Shown piece after piece: positions 1 through 10,430 of a stretch of DNA of 64,000 nucleotides. Where the stretch lies: assembly GCA_002104985.1 (NCBI GenBank), contig MCGO01000018.1, positions 372,001 through 436,000 of the forward strand, read 5' to 3'. Each line of letters opens with the position of its first letter. Position 1 is the stretch's first letter. The position numbers were made by a program, and so were the translations under genes. The notes beneath the pieces are model-generated. The model had not been told where the DNA came from. It saw nothing but the letters and a program-made list of their open reading frames with translations, and searched no databases. The stretch comes from Rhizoclosmatium globosum. Its lineage: Eukaryota; Chytridiomycota; Chytridiomycetes; Chytridiales; Chytriomycetaceae.

Positions 1-1648
1 GCAGGTGTAGCCCGGTGAGTCGTTGTGGTAGTAGCTGTAGTAGTTTGGAAGAGGGGATGGACGAGTATTTTTGGGAAAGAAATTACGAGAAAAGTTGGTG
101 GGAATGCGCGCGCTTTTAAGATGAGCAGTTCAAACTCCGGTTTGTTGACGTTTTGTCAGAATTGTCAGGTGGCCCCTTGGAATAAACTGGTATATGCGGT
201 ATGGTATCCGATGCAGAATCTCATTCTGCGTCGAATTTTGCAAGTATGAATGAAGGAGGTTGAGGCGTCGTGGAGTTAGGCGTGACAGGTCTGTTTGGAC
301 AACTTCCTCAAAAACACAAACTTTGGCAAGATCTTCGAGCTTAACAGTACCTGCATCGGCATCCCTCGCCATTCATCTCTAATAGTGTATTCGTGCTCTA
401 CAGTCTCAACTGATTCGATTTGAGGGGGTTTCGGATGGGTTTGTTGGGCGATGATTCCTTCGATTCGAGCGGGCCACCTCCGATCATACTATACGTGTGT
501 CTTGAGCTTCATTCATACGCATAGATGACTTAGATGACGTTATTTGAGTGAGAGATGTTGTTCACGTCTTGGATGTGGACTTTGGCGTGCCAAACAAACT
601 CATAACATCATCTAGATCGACCCAATAGCGCCGAACACTCCACTTCTCTTCCTTTATACGTTTTTGCTAAGTGTCAGAGATGAATCAGAGGAGAATCAGT
701 TGTCATGACGCCCAGAACTCTTTGAATGGTATGCTCTACGGCTGCACACGGTACCACAAGGATAAAATATATAATAAAAGCCACTAAGAGATATTTGGGA
801 GCATATAGATGTCGTTTTAGATGCGACAGGCCACGGGATTCCATCGTCTTCTGCCGATATGGAGAACGTCGCATCACAACACAAACAACCGACATCCTCC
901 GACCATAATTAAAGAACGTACCACTTGATATATATGGGTTACGATTCTTAACGTAATTCAGTGGCTGGCTGAGTGCGAACAATTGAGATTCCAAGGCACG
1001 TTCATGGTATAATCCGATCCTCTGCAATAATTCGTCACATGTAAAAGCGAGTGCTTTAAAAGGTATATCGTATATAGGATGCATATCCGAATTGAGGCAG
1101 CCATCTTCTGGAAATCAACTGAATGTCCACAAGATTATATTCCAGGCCTGGAATCACTCCAGGATGAAGATTATCAGGTTGAGTAAAATATAGATGGTGT
1201 AGATTCTGTTGAATTGGAAGAATTTCGGTTTCGAAGTCCAAGTGGAATTGTGATATACGCAATGTTAATGAGCCTATTCAAGAATCGAGAAGCCTTATGC
1301 GCAATCACTTCATTAATAAATTATCATTTAATTGTCTAGACTAGAAAAAGACGGTTACTTTACCAATGAGTCTCGCTCCCGTAAAACCAATGGTCCGAAT
1401 AAAGTTCAAATTTCACCACACCAGGATACATTACAACTGATACAGCAACATATATACGCATCTGCCCAAAGTTATGCTGAAGTGGCGTCTCGCCTTTGGC
1501 GGGATGATTCAGTTAGTTTCTCACTAAATCTTCAAAAGTTTGTTCCAAAAATGGATTGTGTGTCAACAAGAGCGTGAATGCTTCAGAAACGTTTATTCAT
1601 ACGGACGTCCAAGAAAGAAAATTAAGTAAATTACAACAAACAGCAACG
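1..1648. other. GEN1 downstream flank, no confirmed gene
   Basis: No gene could be established. Three open stretches survive in both copies of the duplication: 130-372 on minus (starts MARDADAGTVKLEDLAK), an overlapping frame nearer 480, and 1332-1577 on plus (contains SYAEVASRLWRDDSVSFSLN). Differences between the two copies in these frames are mostly amino-acid changing, which argues against selection for protein. They may be remnants of exons of an unrecognised gene, or chance frames. The plus-strand one ends early here because of the 8-bp insertion. Confidence 0.5.
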
Positions 1649-2986
1649 CTAAAATAAGTTTCTGGATTTCCCTTTAGGTGAAGTCGGGAATGGCTTTCTT
1701 GCAATCTCTTCCATATTTTTATAGAAAGCTGTCTTCTTTCTCGGTGCTGGCGGTGGCTTTGTTCCATTCGACGCGTCAGATTCAGATTTCAATCGTTTGC
1801 GGCGTTCTGATGAGGTTTCTTCTTCGTCAGAGTCAAAGCCATTTGCAGGATTCAGCATACTTGTTGATGAAGATACTCCTGGAGATACGTCGTCGTCGTC
1901 AGAGCACAGGTTTACAAAATATTTAGGTTTTGTTGTAGAATCCGTTTGAGGAGTGATTGTTGATTGAACCGTTGGGAAGTTTGGAGCATGAGCAGGAGAC
2001 GGTTTTAAAAAGAAGGACGCGACAGATGGCTGGTTCTTTGAAATACTCTGAGGCGTTGTTTGATTCTTGTTAGACCGTCTTCCAGCTGCCTTGTTTGACT
2101 TGGTTAGTCTCCACGCATCCAATACTTGTGGGTATGCTCGTTGAACCAGTGCCTTTTCCACCCAAGTCCTTCGGTGCTTGTCACGAAATAGAGAATTTGA
2201 TGTAGTCAACACAGGTTCGTCGTCATTCCCGTCTTCGTCAGCGTCGTTAAATACTATATCGTCATCATCCTCCTCAGCTTGCAATAATAGATTTCCTCCT
2301 GCTCCAGCCAGACCTTCAGGAACATTTAAGTTCATACCCCGATCACTCCACACAACTCGAACCAGGTCGACCCCAAACTCCGTCTTTTCGAGAACAATCT
2401 TGTCAATGATTCCTCCTTCTACAGCTTCCAACCCCCGCACTGGTGTCACAGTTCTCGACAATGACGCCCCTTTGGCCGCAGGAGCTGCCGTTCCTCCTAC
2501 ACCACTAGACACTGGCTTCATAACCTGGAAAAAATCAACCAACTTTGCAGAAGGTGCCCCAGAAGCCTGGCCCGCTGAAGATGCATCGCTGTTGGACCGT
2601 CCGAGGATATACAGTTCTCGCACTCTCAAATACGGCAATACAACGTTACACATTTTCTGTGTCGCAACTTCTTTAGACCAGTTTGAGTTGCGATGATACC
2701 ACGCGGCTAGAGCAGAAACATCTGGCCGATACTCATCTCGCCACCATCCATTCATAGATCCTTCCAAAATTGATTTAATGTCTTGTGATTTGGTGATTGC
2801 CGGTGTGGCATATCCACGTGCGATATCAGGCCAGGTCTCAACAAGCATAGAGAGCAAGGAGTCAAGGTTCTTGACAGCACTTGGCCGTTTTTGAGATAAG
2901 AGACCAAAGGAGTTTGTTTTGAGTTGAGTGAGAAGTGTTGAAAGGTGAGAGTGCAAGTCATGGGTGGAGTTGGAGACTGCAGCAGG
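1..2986. repeat. Left arm of large inverted duplication
   Basis: The whole segment reappears in reverse complement at 50701-53609. Matching runs include the GEN1 C-terminal coding region and its 1.6-kb downstream flank. The inner boundary is sharp: homology stops near 2986, inside GEN1 exon 3, while the outer end runs off the window edge at position 1. The arms differ by scattered substitutions and small indels, for example an 8-bp stretch at about 1560-1567 absent from the other arm, so this is a diverged duplication rather than an assembly copy. This arm carries the complete GEN1 gene and is probably the donor. Confidence 0.95.
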
Positions 2987-4184
2987 GATGATTTGGTCCG
3001 CGAGACCTGATTTGGCTAGTTCACTTGCTGTGTTGATGCCTATACCGGGAACTCCTGGGGCATCTTTTTTTGAAGAGGGAAATGGGTTTTTTTAGAAGGT
3101 TAGAGGGATATGATGGTACGATTACCATCAGCTCCACTCAGCAGGGCAATCAGAATCAACGCATTCCTGTTCCATCCACACTCAGTGTGATCGAAAATAC
3201 GATCCATGGTATATACAGCGACATGGTCCTTTCCTAGTCCAGCGCCAACACCTTTAGTCGCCTTTCCTTTCCGTTCTGGTGTTTTTGGAGCTTCTAGTTC
3301 GTGGCTCGTTGCAAGGCCACCCACTATTGGTGTGGAAGAACTTGAAGTCGCGTTATTTGTTGTGATTCTTTTTCGTTTACGGTCAACAGATGCTTCATGG
3401 CGGTCACTATTCACTTTTGTAGAGCCACTCCAATTTCTAATGACCTATACAATGGGTACACTTTAGTTGAGTGCGAGTTGAGGTGACCGGGGGGTTTCAG
3501 ATGAGTTGCTTTGCCACCAAGCACTCAACTTTTGACTCTGAGTCAATTTCAAACTCCGTCATCGTCCAGAGTGTCCATCTTCTGAATTGGGATTGTACTC
3601 TGATAAACTATGTGCAATATGACCTATCCTCGCATACACACTTCCTTCCTCCTTTTCTCTCACACCCAAGAACTCACCATTTTGGCACCAAACAGAAAAG
3701 AATCCCCATCATCGGACATGACAGCATCTACAAGGCCATGCAGATTCAGCGAGGCGCATTCTGCTTCAGCAGTGGCGTGAGGGGACGCCACAAACCAGGG
3801 GACCTTCAATAAACACAAGAGACGGGCGAGTTCGTATTTCAAGGAGTTATTTTGGACAAGAGCTGAAGACGCAACTATAGTCTCAGTTGAAGCTGAAACA
3901 GCGTTATGGCCGAAGGCAGGGTCTGTACTTGAATAATCAAAGACAAAGACGGGCAAGAAGCCAGCAGAAATAATGCGAAGACAGCGAGAGAGCAGAGAGC
4001 GCAGACGAATGTGGTCTGGGTCACCCGCATTATGATTTATGAGAGAGGAGGTTGCCGAATGGATCCAAACAGATATATCAATAGCGACGCGCATTGGCGA
4101 GTCGATGTTTTGCACAGCCAGTTCCGAGAAGGCAAGCTCGTTGCGGGCGGGATCAAGGAGGGGCCAGAGACCTTGGACGCCCAT
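1649..4184 (-). CDS. GEN1: Holliday junction resolvase, GEN1/Yen1 family (XPG-type nuclease)
   Basis: Three exons (4184-3678, 3444-3126, 3063-1649) splice in frame to about 746 residues. Residues 1-7 are MGVQGLW, the GEN1/XPG N-terminus. XPG-N acidic residue D36 lies in AIDISVW, and XPG-I acidic residues E140/E142 and D158-D161 lie in ATAEAECASLN and MSDDGDSF. The helix-two-turn-helix LLSGADDAPGVPGIG spans the exon 2/3 junction. The family resolves four-way DNA junctions in nuclear recombination repair. The C-terminal third is low-complexity and basic, with a perfect PIP-box pattern QPSVASFF near residue 620, suggesting PCNA contact (inference). Donors are GTGAGT and GTAATC. The start is the first ATG giving the family N-terminus. 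Only exon 3 was duplicated at 50.7 kb. Confidence 0.93.
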
Positions 4185-4322
4185 TTGGTTTTGATGAGTT
4201 TGTTTGATTGTTGTTTGTTTGTTGCTACCAAGTAGAGAAGACTGTTGTGTTTGTTGATGCTTCTTTTTCTCAGTGTCAACTTTCAACAAACCACCCAAAC
4301 CAAAACCCAAAACCAAACCCAA

Positions 4323-7300
4323 ATGAGCCGTGAACTAGAGACGCTTCTCTCTGGAACGACACCGCTCGAACACGCACTTGGCTGGCTTCAAGCCGCGGCC
4401 GCCAGTCCAAGTGACCACGCGATTCGGCAGCTTCACTCGGCGCTTCCGAGGCTGTGGTTGGTTGTCCCCTTCTTCTTCCTTTTCCGCTGTTTAAACCACC
4501 TTCGGAAACAGCACGCGTTTGTTTGGAAAGGCCTCTTCAAACGAGCGAGGCCTTGTTGCAACGCCTGGTCCCGCAACCGACCGTCTCGTTGCTGCAATTG
4601 CTGCTCCAACGGGCCCGCTCATGACCCTTCTTCTGCGTGCCGATCCACTGCTGCGCTACCACGTTGAGAGCGAAGCCCTGCCTGTGCGTTCCCTTCCTTG
4701 CTTTGACTGACTTGCTTGAACCAACAAAACACAAACACAGTTGCCAACACAGAAGCTGCTCGCCCAAGGCGCTGATGCATCTGCTCTGCTGCCTTCACTC
4801 TATTTTGACCGCGTTGCTGTCACAGCTCTGCCTGCTTCAAACTCGGCTCAATTGAATCCCACTGCCAATGCATCAGTTGCCAATTCAAAGCAGACTGACC
4901 CTGCCTTCCAATCGCGTGTTATGCTTAGTTACGTACATGTCAGTTCATTCGTTGCATTCTAATTCGTATATTACTCCCAGATATGCTCGAGTTCTTTTTC
5001 TTTTCATTTGCTCACGTTGCTGTGTCCGTCACTCCTGTCTTGGTACAGCTTACCTTTAGTAGAAGCGTCTATCCACTGAAAATATCAACCTTAAAAAGGA
5101 TACTCGTCCTCGCCCACCTCAACAGCCCGCTTTCTTCCATGGCCATGCCACTCCAATCTCGCGTCCAACAACTCCTCTGTCTCAATACCTTCAACCTCCT
5201 CAACTTCAATCACAATCCCAACAACAATCATCCAACCTTCCCACTTCTGTTCCATCCCTCTCTCTACCATCACTCTCTCAGCCACTCCTTCGCTTCCTTA
5301 ACCTCGACGACTCATACTACGCCCTGCTGAAAGCATATCTTGACTTTTTCGTCCCTCTGGAAGCCCCTCTTCCTGTGGAAGACCCTCTTGCGCAATCAGC
5401 AGATCTTTTGGACGCCTCAGGTTTAAGAAAGCGGTTTGGAGAACGTGCTGGAAAGTTTGTTGCTTCAGCAACTGGAAAGCCTTCTTCAGGCACTACATCT
5501 TCTGGACCCGTCTCTGTTTTAAATTCAAGGTGAGCCTTAACTCAAAAAAGGAAATTCATCTCAACCATGGACCATTAAATCTAATCCCACAAGTGACTTG
5601 AATAATGTGGACTGGAATGGGCGTGTGGCCATCTCTAAATTCATTGTTTCTATTTTTGTTGAGTTGTGGCTGTCTCAAAATGATTACACGGATGCTGCAA
5701 GGAACGGAGGAGTGAGTTTCCTTACTCTTGCATCGATGAAGTCTTAAAACAGTTACGAAACAGAAATACTCGAAATCCAATGCGATTCAACTCCAATGCA
5801 TTCAAGTCTTGGTTCAACACGTTTCGAATTTGGACTTGAAGACTGTCTTTGCCCATCAGTTAACCCACAACATTCAAGGATACCATCGAATTCATGGGCA
5901 AATTCAACAACAGCAACCTCAAACTGCTGCTAGTCGTGCACAAACCGAAATTGCATTGTACGTACATGATATAGGTTGTTTCTGTTTCTGTTCTGACTTC
6001 GTGACATTCAGGAAAGCATTTGACGTGGTTCAAAAACCTCTTTATTACTTTTTGCGACTCGCTTTCAAGTTTTCTGAGACTGACGACTTGTTTCCACTTG
6101 TGGTCGATATTTGGGTTACTTACATTACACCTTGGAAGAAAGAGGCAGACAAAAAGTCTGTTGGTTCAGGAAAGGCAGGCCCTGTCCCTACTCTTAACGT
6201 TTCTTCGTTTGATGTAACGCAAGAATGGTAAGAAATTTGTTTATACCTCCAAAACTGAGCTTCCTTCCAGGGTTCCATTCATAACTCAGAACTTTTTGTT
6301 CTACTCCCGACTTCTTCGCAACTATATGGAACGTGCCGTCACCTTTGACTTGTTTGCTGCGACTCGTCCTGCAGACTTGACAAACCCCACTGGTGGAGCA
6401 GCGTCCGCCTCATCCCTGACAACTGCATCTGGAACATCTATACCACGTCCCATCACGTCTGCCATTCAACAGGCGTCTGTAGTACACCAGCAATACCAAC
6501 AACAGCAAATGCAAGCCACAAAACCAGTGCCAAAGCCAAAGGCTCTGCATGCGTCCTTGGAACGAGTATTAAATGTTTACAAGAAAACTAATGGGTTATT
6601 GGACGTGCTTCAATGTCTGGACGCTATTCTTGTTGGATGCGAACTACCTCCTTCCATCCTTCTTACAACTGAGTCTCCTGGAGCCCGTAGACCTACCAGC
6701 CCCATGCGTACTGGTTCCAGAGGTCGAACCAACTCAGGCGGTAGTAGTGGATCAGTATTGAGTACAGGAATTGTAGAGTGGGTTGAAAAGTTGGGAGGAT
6801 TGGATGCTTTGGGAATGTGGGCTCGGAATCGGATTATGGATTTGGAAGGCCGTATTGATTACCAGAGCGTTTTTATGGCAAGTGTTCAGGTCCTAGGACA
6901 GGGTGGAGATGCACCAGGTATATTATTGGTGAGTGTTTCTCAGTTTCGGGTTGATATGAAGCGTTTAATTCTCTTTACTCCAGGCTCGCACGATGCTCGG
7001 AAATATTTATAGTACAATTAATCGGCTCAATACATATCTGCCTGTGAACCTTCCCCTTCCAACTCCTGGGAAGACAAGTGGAACTGTTACACCAACCTTT
7101 CCAACGGCGCCAGGTGCAGTGGAACTGAAGTCATCTGCGACACAGTTTCCATCATTCCCTTCAGAATGGAATGCTCTAAGTACAAACCACTTCATTTGGT
7201 CTGCAGTCTGGTGGCTCCTTGTATCAATTTGGCGCCAAATCATTGCCCTATCAACTTCAGAATCCTTGGACAAGGAGCGTCAATTGAATCGCGCCAAGTT

Positions 7301-8100
7301 ACTCCAAAGCGCTGTCGCCAAACTGTACGGTCTCTCAAAACTCACTGTCGAAGTCTTTGGTGTGCGTGAAGAAGACCGAGCCGCAATTGAAGCTGGAGTC
7401 GTTGGTGGGGGTGATGGTGAATTGAACAGCAGTCCAACTGGTGGCAGCTTACAATGGGGCCTCCGTAGTGAAGAAGACGAACAAGATGCGTACAGTACTG
7501 AACTTATGCCTGGTGTGATTACACCCGACCTCTATGCGAAGGACAAGAATCGTCATGTAACGAATGCTGGAAGGGAGCAGATTCGTCTTGGATTGAGAAA
7601 GTGCGATCCTCGGGATGTGCCCGTGTATCAGAGTCCTCGTGTTGAGAAACTTGTCATGTCGTATGAATACGAGTGGATTGTTAAATTGACTGGATGGATT
7701 GCGAAAGTCTTTGACGTTCAGGTGAGATATAAGTTTTAGTTTACATTGACTCTGGATTGTTTACTTACGTTCTTAATTGTAGTATGCAAAACTCCGTGAA
7801 AAGTACCCACAGCTGCCTGCCGATGCTGGTTTGCACTGGCTTCGATTCTTTGCCGCAAAGCAGAATTTGTTGTTCACGACTGCAGTTGTAGTTATTGGAT
7901 CTATGCTATTTTGGTTCTTGGGATGGCTACTGTTTTCTCCAAGTGGTGCGGCAGTAACAGCTGCCACCGGCTCTGGAGGTCGCACGCCAGGCGTTGCTCA
8001 TGGGCAGCAGGACTATGCGAGATTAAAACAGCAGGCACAGTATCGTGCGAGACAAGTGAAGCAGCAGCAATATCGACGTAGTGATCAAGCTGCTTATTGA
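4323..8100 (+). CDS. SMPD4: Sphingomyelin phosphodiesterase 4-like (SMPD4/nSMase3 family) membrane protein
   Basis: Multi-exon gene, roughly 1000 residues; internal junctions are approximate. It starts MSRELETLLSGTTPLEHALG and ends with one C-terminal membrane span (LLFTTAVVVIGSMLFWFLGW) and a short basic Gln-rich tail. SMPD4-type landmarks are the segment VDIWVTYITPWKKE, a long central low-complexity insert, and YEYEWIVKLTGWIAKVF before the tail anchor. Family members are tail-anchored in the ER/nuclear envelope; sphingomyelinase activity has been described, but no classical catalytic motif is visible. Likely introns begin near 4456, 4685, 4932, 5531, 5957, 6230, 6931 and 7722. The gene is divergent from GEN1, with start codons 138 bp apart. 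Assignment rests on overall pattern, not a catalytic signature. Confidence 0.72.
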
Positions 8101-8292
8101 TTATTGAGTGGCAATGAAGCTTATTTTGAATTCTGTATTGTGGATATTTACACACCAGTACGTTAACATTGGAAGTATTACCCAAAGGAAAGAATTGAGG
8201 GAGTGAGGTTGGCAGATCTCCAGACGCCACCTCACTCCCACCCAATTTTGGCAGCATAAAATCCTCCAATATCCCTCTCGTCCACCATCACA

Positions 8293-8778
8293 ATGTTCAA
8301 GAGCGTTAACCCAGACCGTCTCCGAAAGACTGCCAAAGCAGCGTCTCACAACCATGTTACCGGTCTCTCCTCTCCAGCCGACTCTCCCGATCTCCCAAAG
8401 TCCCGACGAGCCAGAGAGAAGGCCCTCGCCGCCAGCCAAAAGACTGCCAAATCAGTGAAATCAATCGCCGCATCAGGAATCGATTACACATCCTGGATAG
8501 TCACTGTCGTAGTGACCCTTGTGTTCTGGTTGGGAGTGATTGGATGGTGGTTTGAAACAGACCTTGTCAACCTCATGCTCTTGCAACCCATCAAGGCGAT
8601 TTTCTGGGCCGTCACATTCCCGATTCGTGCTCCATTCAAGTTGATCTTCTGGATTGCGGATACGATTGCAAGAACTGTGGCAAACATTGTTAGTCCTCAG
8701 GTTGCTCCTGTCCAGTTGGTCGACATTGCTTTACCAACGCTGGCTCCAATTGTGGATGAATTTGATTATGTTTTGTAA
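8293..8778 (+). CDS. Hypothetical single-span membrane protein, 161 aa
   Basis: Uninterrupted 161-codon frame starting MFKSVNPDRLRKTAKAASHN. The first 60 residues are basic and Ser/Ala-rich. A strong membrane segment at about residues 73-95 (WIVTVVVTLVFWLGVIGWWF) is followed by an amphipathic aromatic stretch (IKAIFWAVTFPIRAPFKLIFWIA in part) that could lie along the membrane, and a short acidic C-terminus. I do not recognise the family. It follows the SMPD4-like gene by 192 bp on the same strand. Codon use and lack of stops support a real gene; no introns are needed. Confidence 0.7.
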   Translation: MFKSVNPDRLRKTAKAASHNHVTGLSSPADSPDLPKSRRAREKALAASQKTAKSVKSIAASGIDYTSWIVTVVVTLVFWLGVIGWWFETDLVNLMLLQPIKAIFWAVTFPIRAPFKLIFWIADTIARTVANIVSPQVAPVQLVDIALPTLAPIVDEFDYVL

Positions 8779-9275
8779 AAATGTGAGGGGAGTGATGGTT
8801 CGTTTTTCTGGAAGTGGAGGGATTCCGAGGAAGTGTAAAACTGTGGTATCATATTTAACTCTGTCAAATAAATGAGGGTAAATGCGAGTGTCTGAAGGTC
8901 GTTTTGGAACTCCGACTGAGATGTTGAAGATGCGCTGTCAAAATCTGTCTTGTTTCGGAGTTATCAAATATGTATGGGCAGTAATCTTACTCTAAATCTT
9001 GAAAGGTTTGTGCCTCGTTGATTATTATGCAATTATGTTTCACTCTCTCTCACCATGGAAAGTCTTTCTTAATCGCGTCTGTTATGGTACTAATTTCGAT
9101 GACTGGAGGGTGTTCGTTCTTTTCTTTACGCATATGAGTTGAGGACCAACAGTGTCCTAGTGTTTAATTATTCAAATAAGTCAGTAAAAAGACGTGTGAA
9201 ATATTCTGTTGTTTGACACTTCTTCTCTTTCTCCTTTCTCCTTTCTCCTGTATTTCTCTGTTTTTCTTAAGCGAA

Positions 9276-9502
9276 ATGAAGCAGGCAGGCATTGCAATCG
9301 GACTATTCACCGTTGTCTTCGGCGGAGTCCACATAGCGAATGCTGTGCAAGTGTATCGAAAGGCAACATGCATCGCTGCTGTATCGCATTGAGGGCTTCA
9401 GCCCATACTAACGATTTGGTCTTGTAGGAACAACGCATCTTATACCTGCTGGACGAACGAGACCACCTGCGAAGTCTATTGAACCAATCCGAATCGAAAT
9501 AG
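9276..9502 (+). CDS. 49-residue two-exon membrane microprotein
   Basis: Exon 1 is 9276-9350 (75 nt) and exon 2 is 9428-9502 (75 nt), joined in phase 0 across a 77-nt intron with donor GTGTAT, branch site TACTAAC 13 nt before the acceptor, and acceptor TTGTAG. The product begins MKQAGIAIGLFTVVFGGVHI, a hydrophobic helix of about 20 residues, then a charged helical tail rich in Glu, Arg and Leu ending NQSESK. The layout (short membrane anchor plus charged helix, no signal cleavage site) resembles small mitochondrial inner-membrane assembly factors, but I cannot name a family. A polyadenylation-like AATAAA follows at about 9536. Intron quality and the intact frame are the main support. Confidence 0.68.
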
Positions 9503-9840
9503 TCTCTCTGCTTTTAGCATATACTGTCCTATATCAAATAAACCTCAGCCTCACATTTCAACCACAAGTTCTTTCGCTCACGATACATTGACCGGAACGG
9601 AACTAACTCGTTCAAACAAGTGATGATCTTATTTCGGCTCTGTCGCTCGAATTCTTGATAAAAGGAAGACGCCTTGTTTGCTGACAGACTGGATTTCGAT
9701 TAGTGGATTGCCTTCCCAAAGGAGTCTGGATTCATGATATCTTGAACTAAAGATCAAGTCCTACTACGGCTCAGTCAAACACTGCAACTGGCGTAAACAC
9801 ACACGGGCGCAGTCTGGGGGTGTAACTCTCACGCCAAAGA
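9503..9840. other. Intergenic, decayed sequence
   Basis: No intact gene. The 3' end of the microprotein transcript (AATAAA near 9536) lies here. The last 100 bases may belong to the decayed lyase fragment that follows, but the frame cannot be followed. Confidence 0.5.
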
Positions 9841-10275
9841 ACAAATAGCTTCACTGCCGTCGGTACAATCAAGCAGTTCTATACATCTACAGCCTTTGAC
9901 GCTGTGACGGGAAGTGCAACGGACGCTTACAACGATGGCTATGGCGCAAAACAAGTTACTCGCGCAACTCGTAGCATAATATACCTTCGCTCTATAAACC
10001 AATACATCATCCAAGACCAATTCGACTCTCCAACCCCACAAACTTGGGCTTAGAACTTCCACGCATACAAAAATATGACGCTGTTATCTCCTCAGACGGA
10101 CTTGTTTCCTGCGAACGCGGGAACGGAATTGCCAAATCAGTTTCATGCAAAGTGGCAAGTGTGGAGTCCAACTACGTCTTTTGCATTGGTAGTTGTGATT
10201 GATCCAGATTGCACGAATATAATCGTTAGTACTCCATCTGTCCCCCTTCCCAAACGGAACTTCATTGAGTTTTGA
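9841..10275 (+). pseudogene. Relic of a heparinase II/III-like polysaccharide lyase
   Basis: A frame with no start codon reads TNSFTAVGTIKQFYTSTAFD, then GSATDAYNDGYGAKQVTRAT, RSIIYLRSINQYIIQDQFDS and PTPQTWA, and is stopped by TAG at about 10053 where a Trp would be expected before NFHAYKN. It continues for another 70 codons to a second stop at about 10273. The order (Gly-Asp/Ala-Tyr, TR.I.YL, aromatic, DQFD, W.FH) resembles the beta-sandwich half of heparinase II/III-type lyases. No upstream catalytic half is seen, so this is a fragment. Family assignment is by pattern only. Confidence 0.5.
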
Positions 10276-10430
10276 TGGAGACTTGTTTACCCCAATGTTG
10301 GATTGGCAAAAAGCGGAAAGTAGCATGTCTGGAAGGGCATTTAATCGCGACAAAAAAAAAATCCAAACCATTAAATATTATTTATTTTTCTTAATTAATG
10401 TGGCATTAATTAATTAATTAATAGATGCGC
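10276..10430. other. AT-rich spacer with TTAA repeats
   Basis: A very AT-rich stretch containing a TTAA-rich tract at about 10389-10422, between the lyase relic and the 3' end of the GT8 gene. It probably contains the GT8 polyadenylation region. Nothing else is seen. Confidence 0.6.

Noticed and set aside
674..1084. 136-codon minus-strand frame, also open in the right arm (52477-52998)
   Set aside because: Differences between the two copies are nearly all amino-acid changing, and a frame on the opposite strand is open too, so there is no sign of protein selection.
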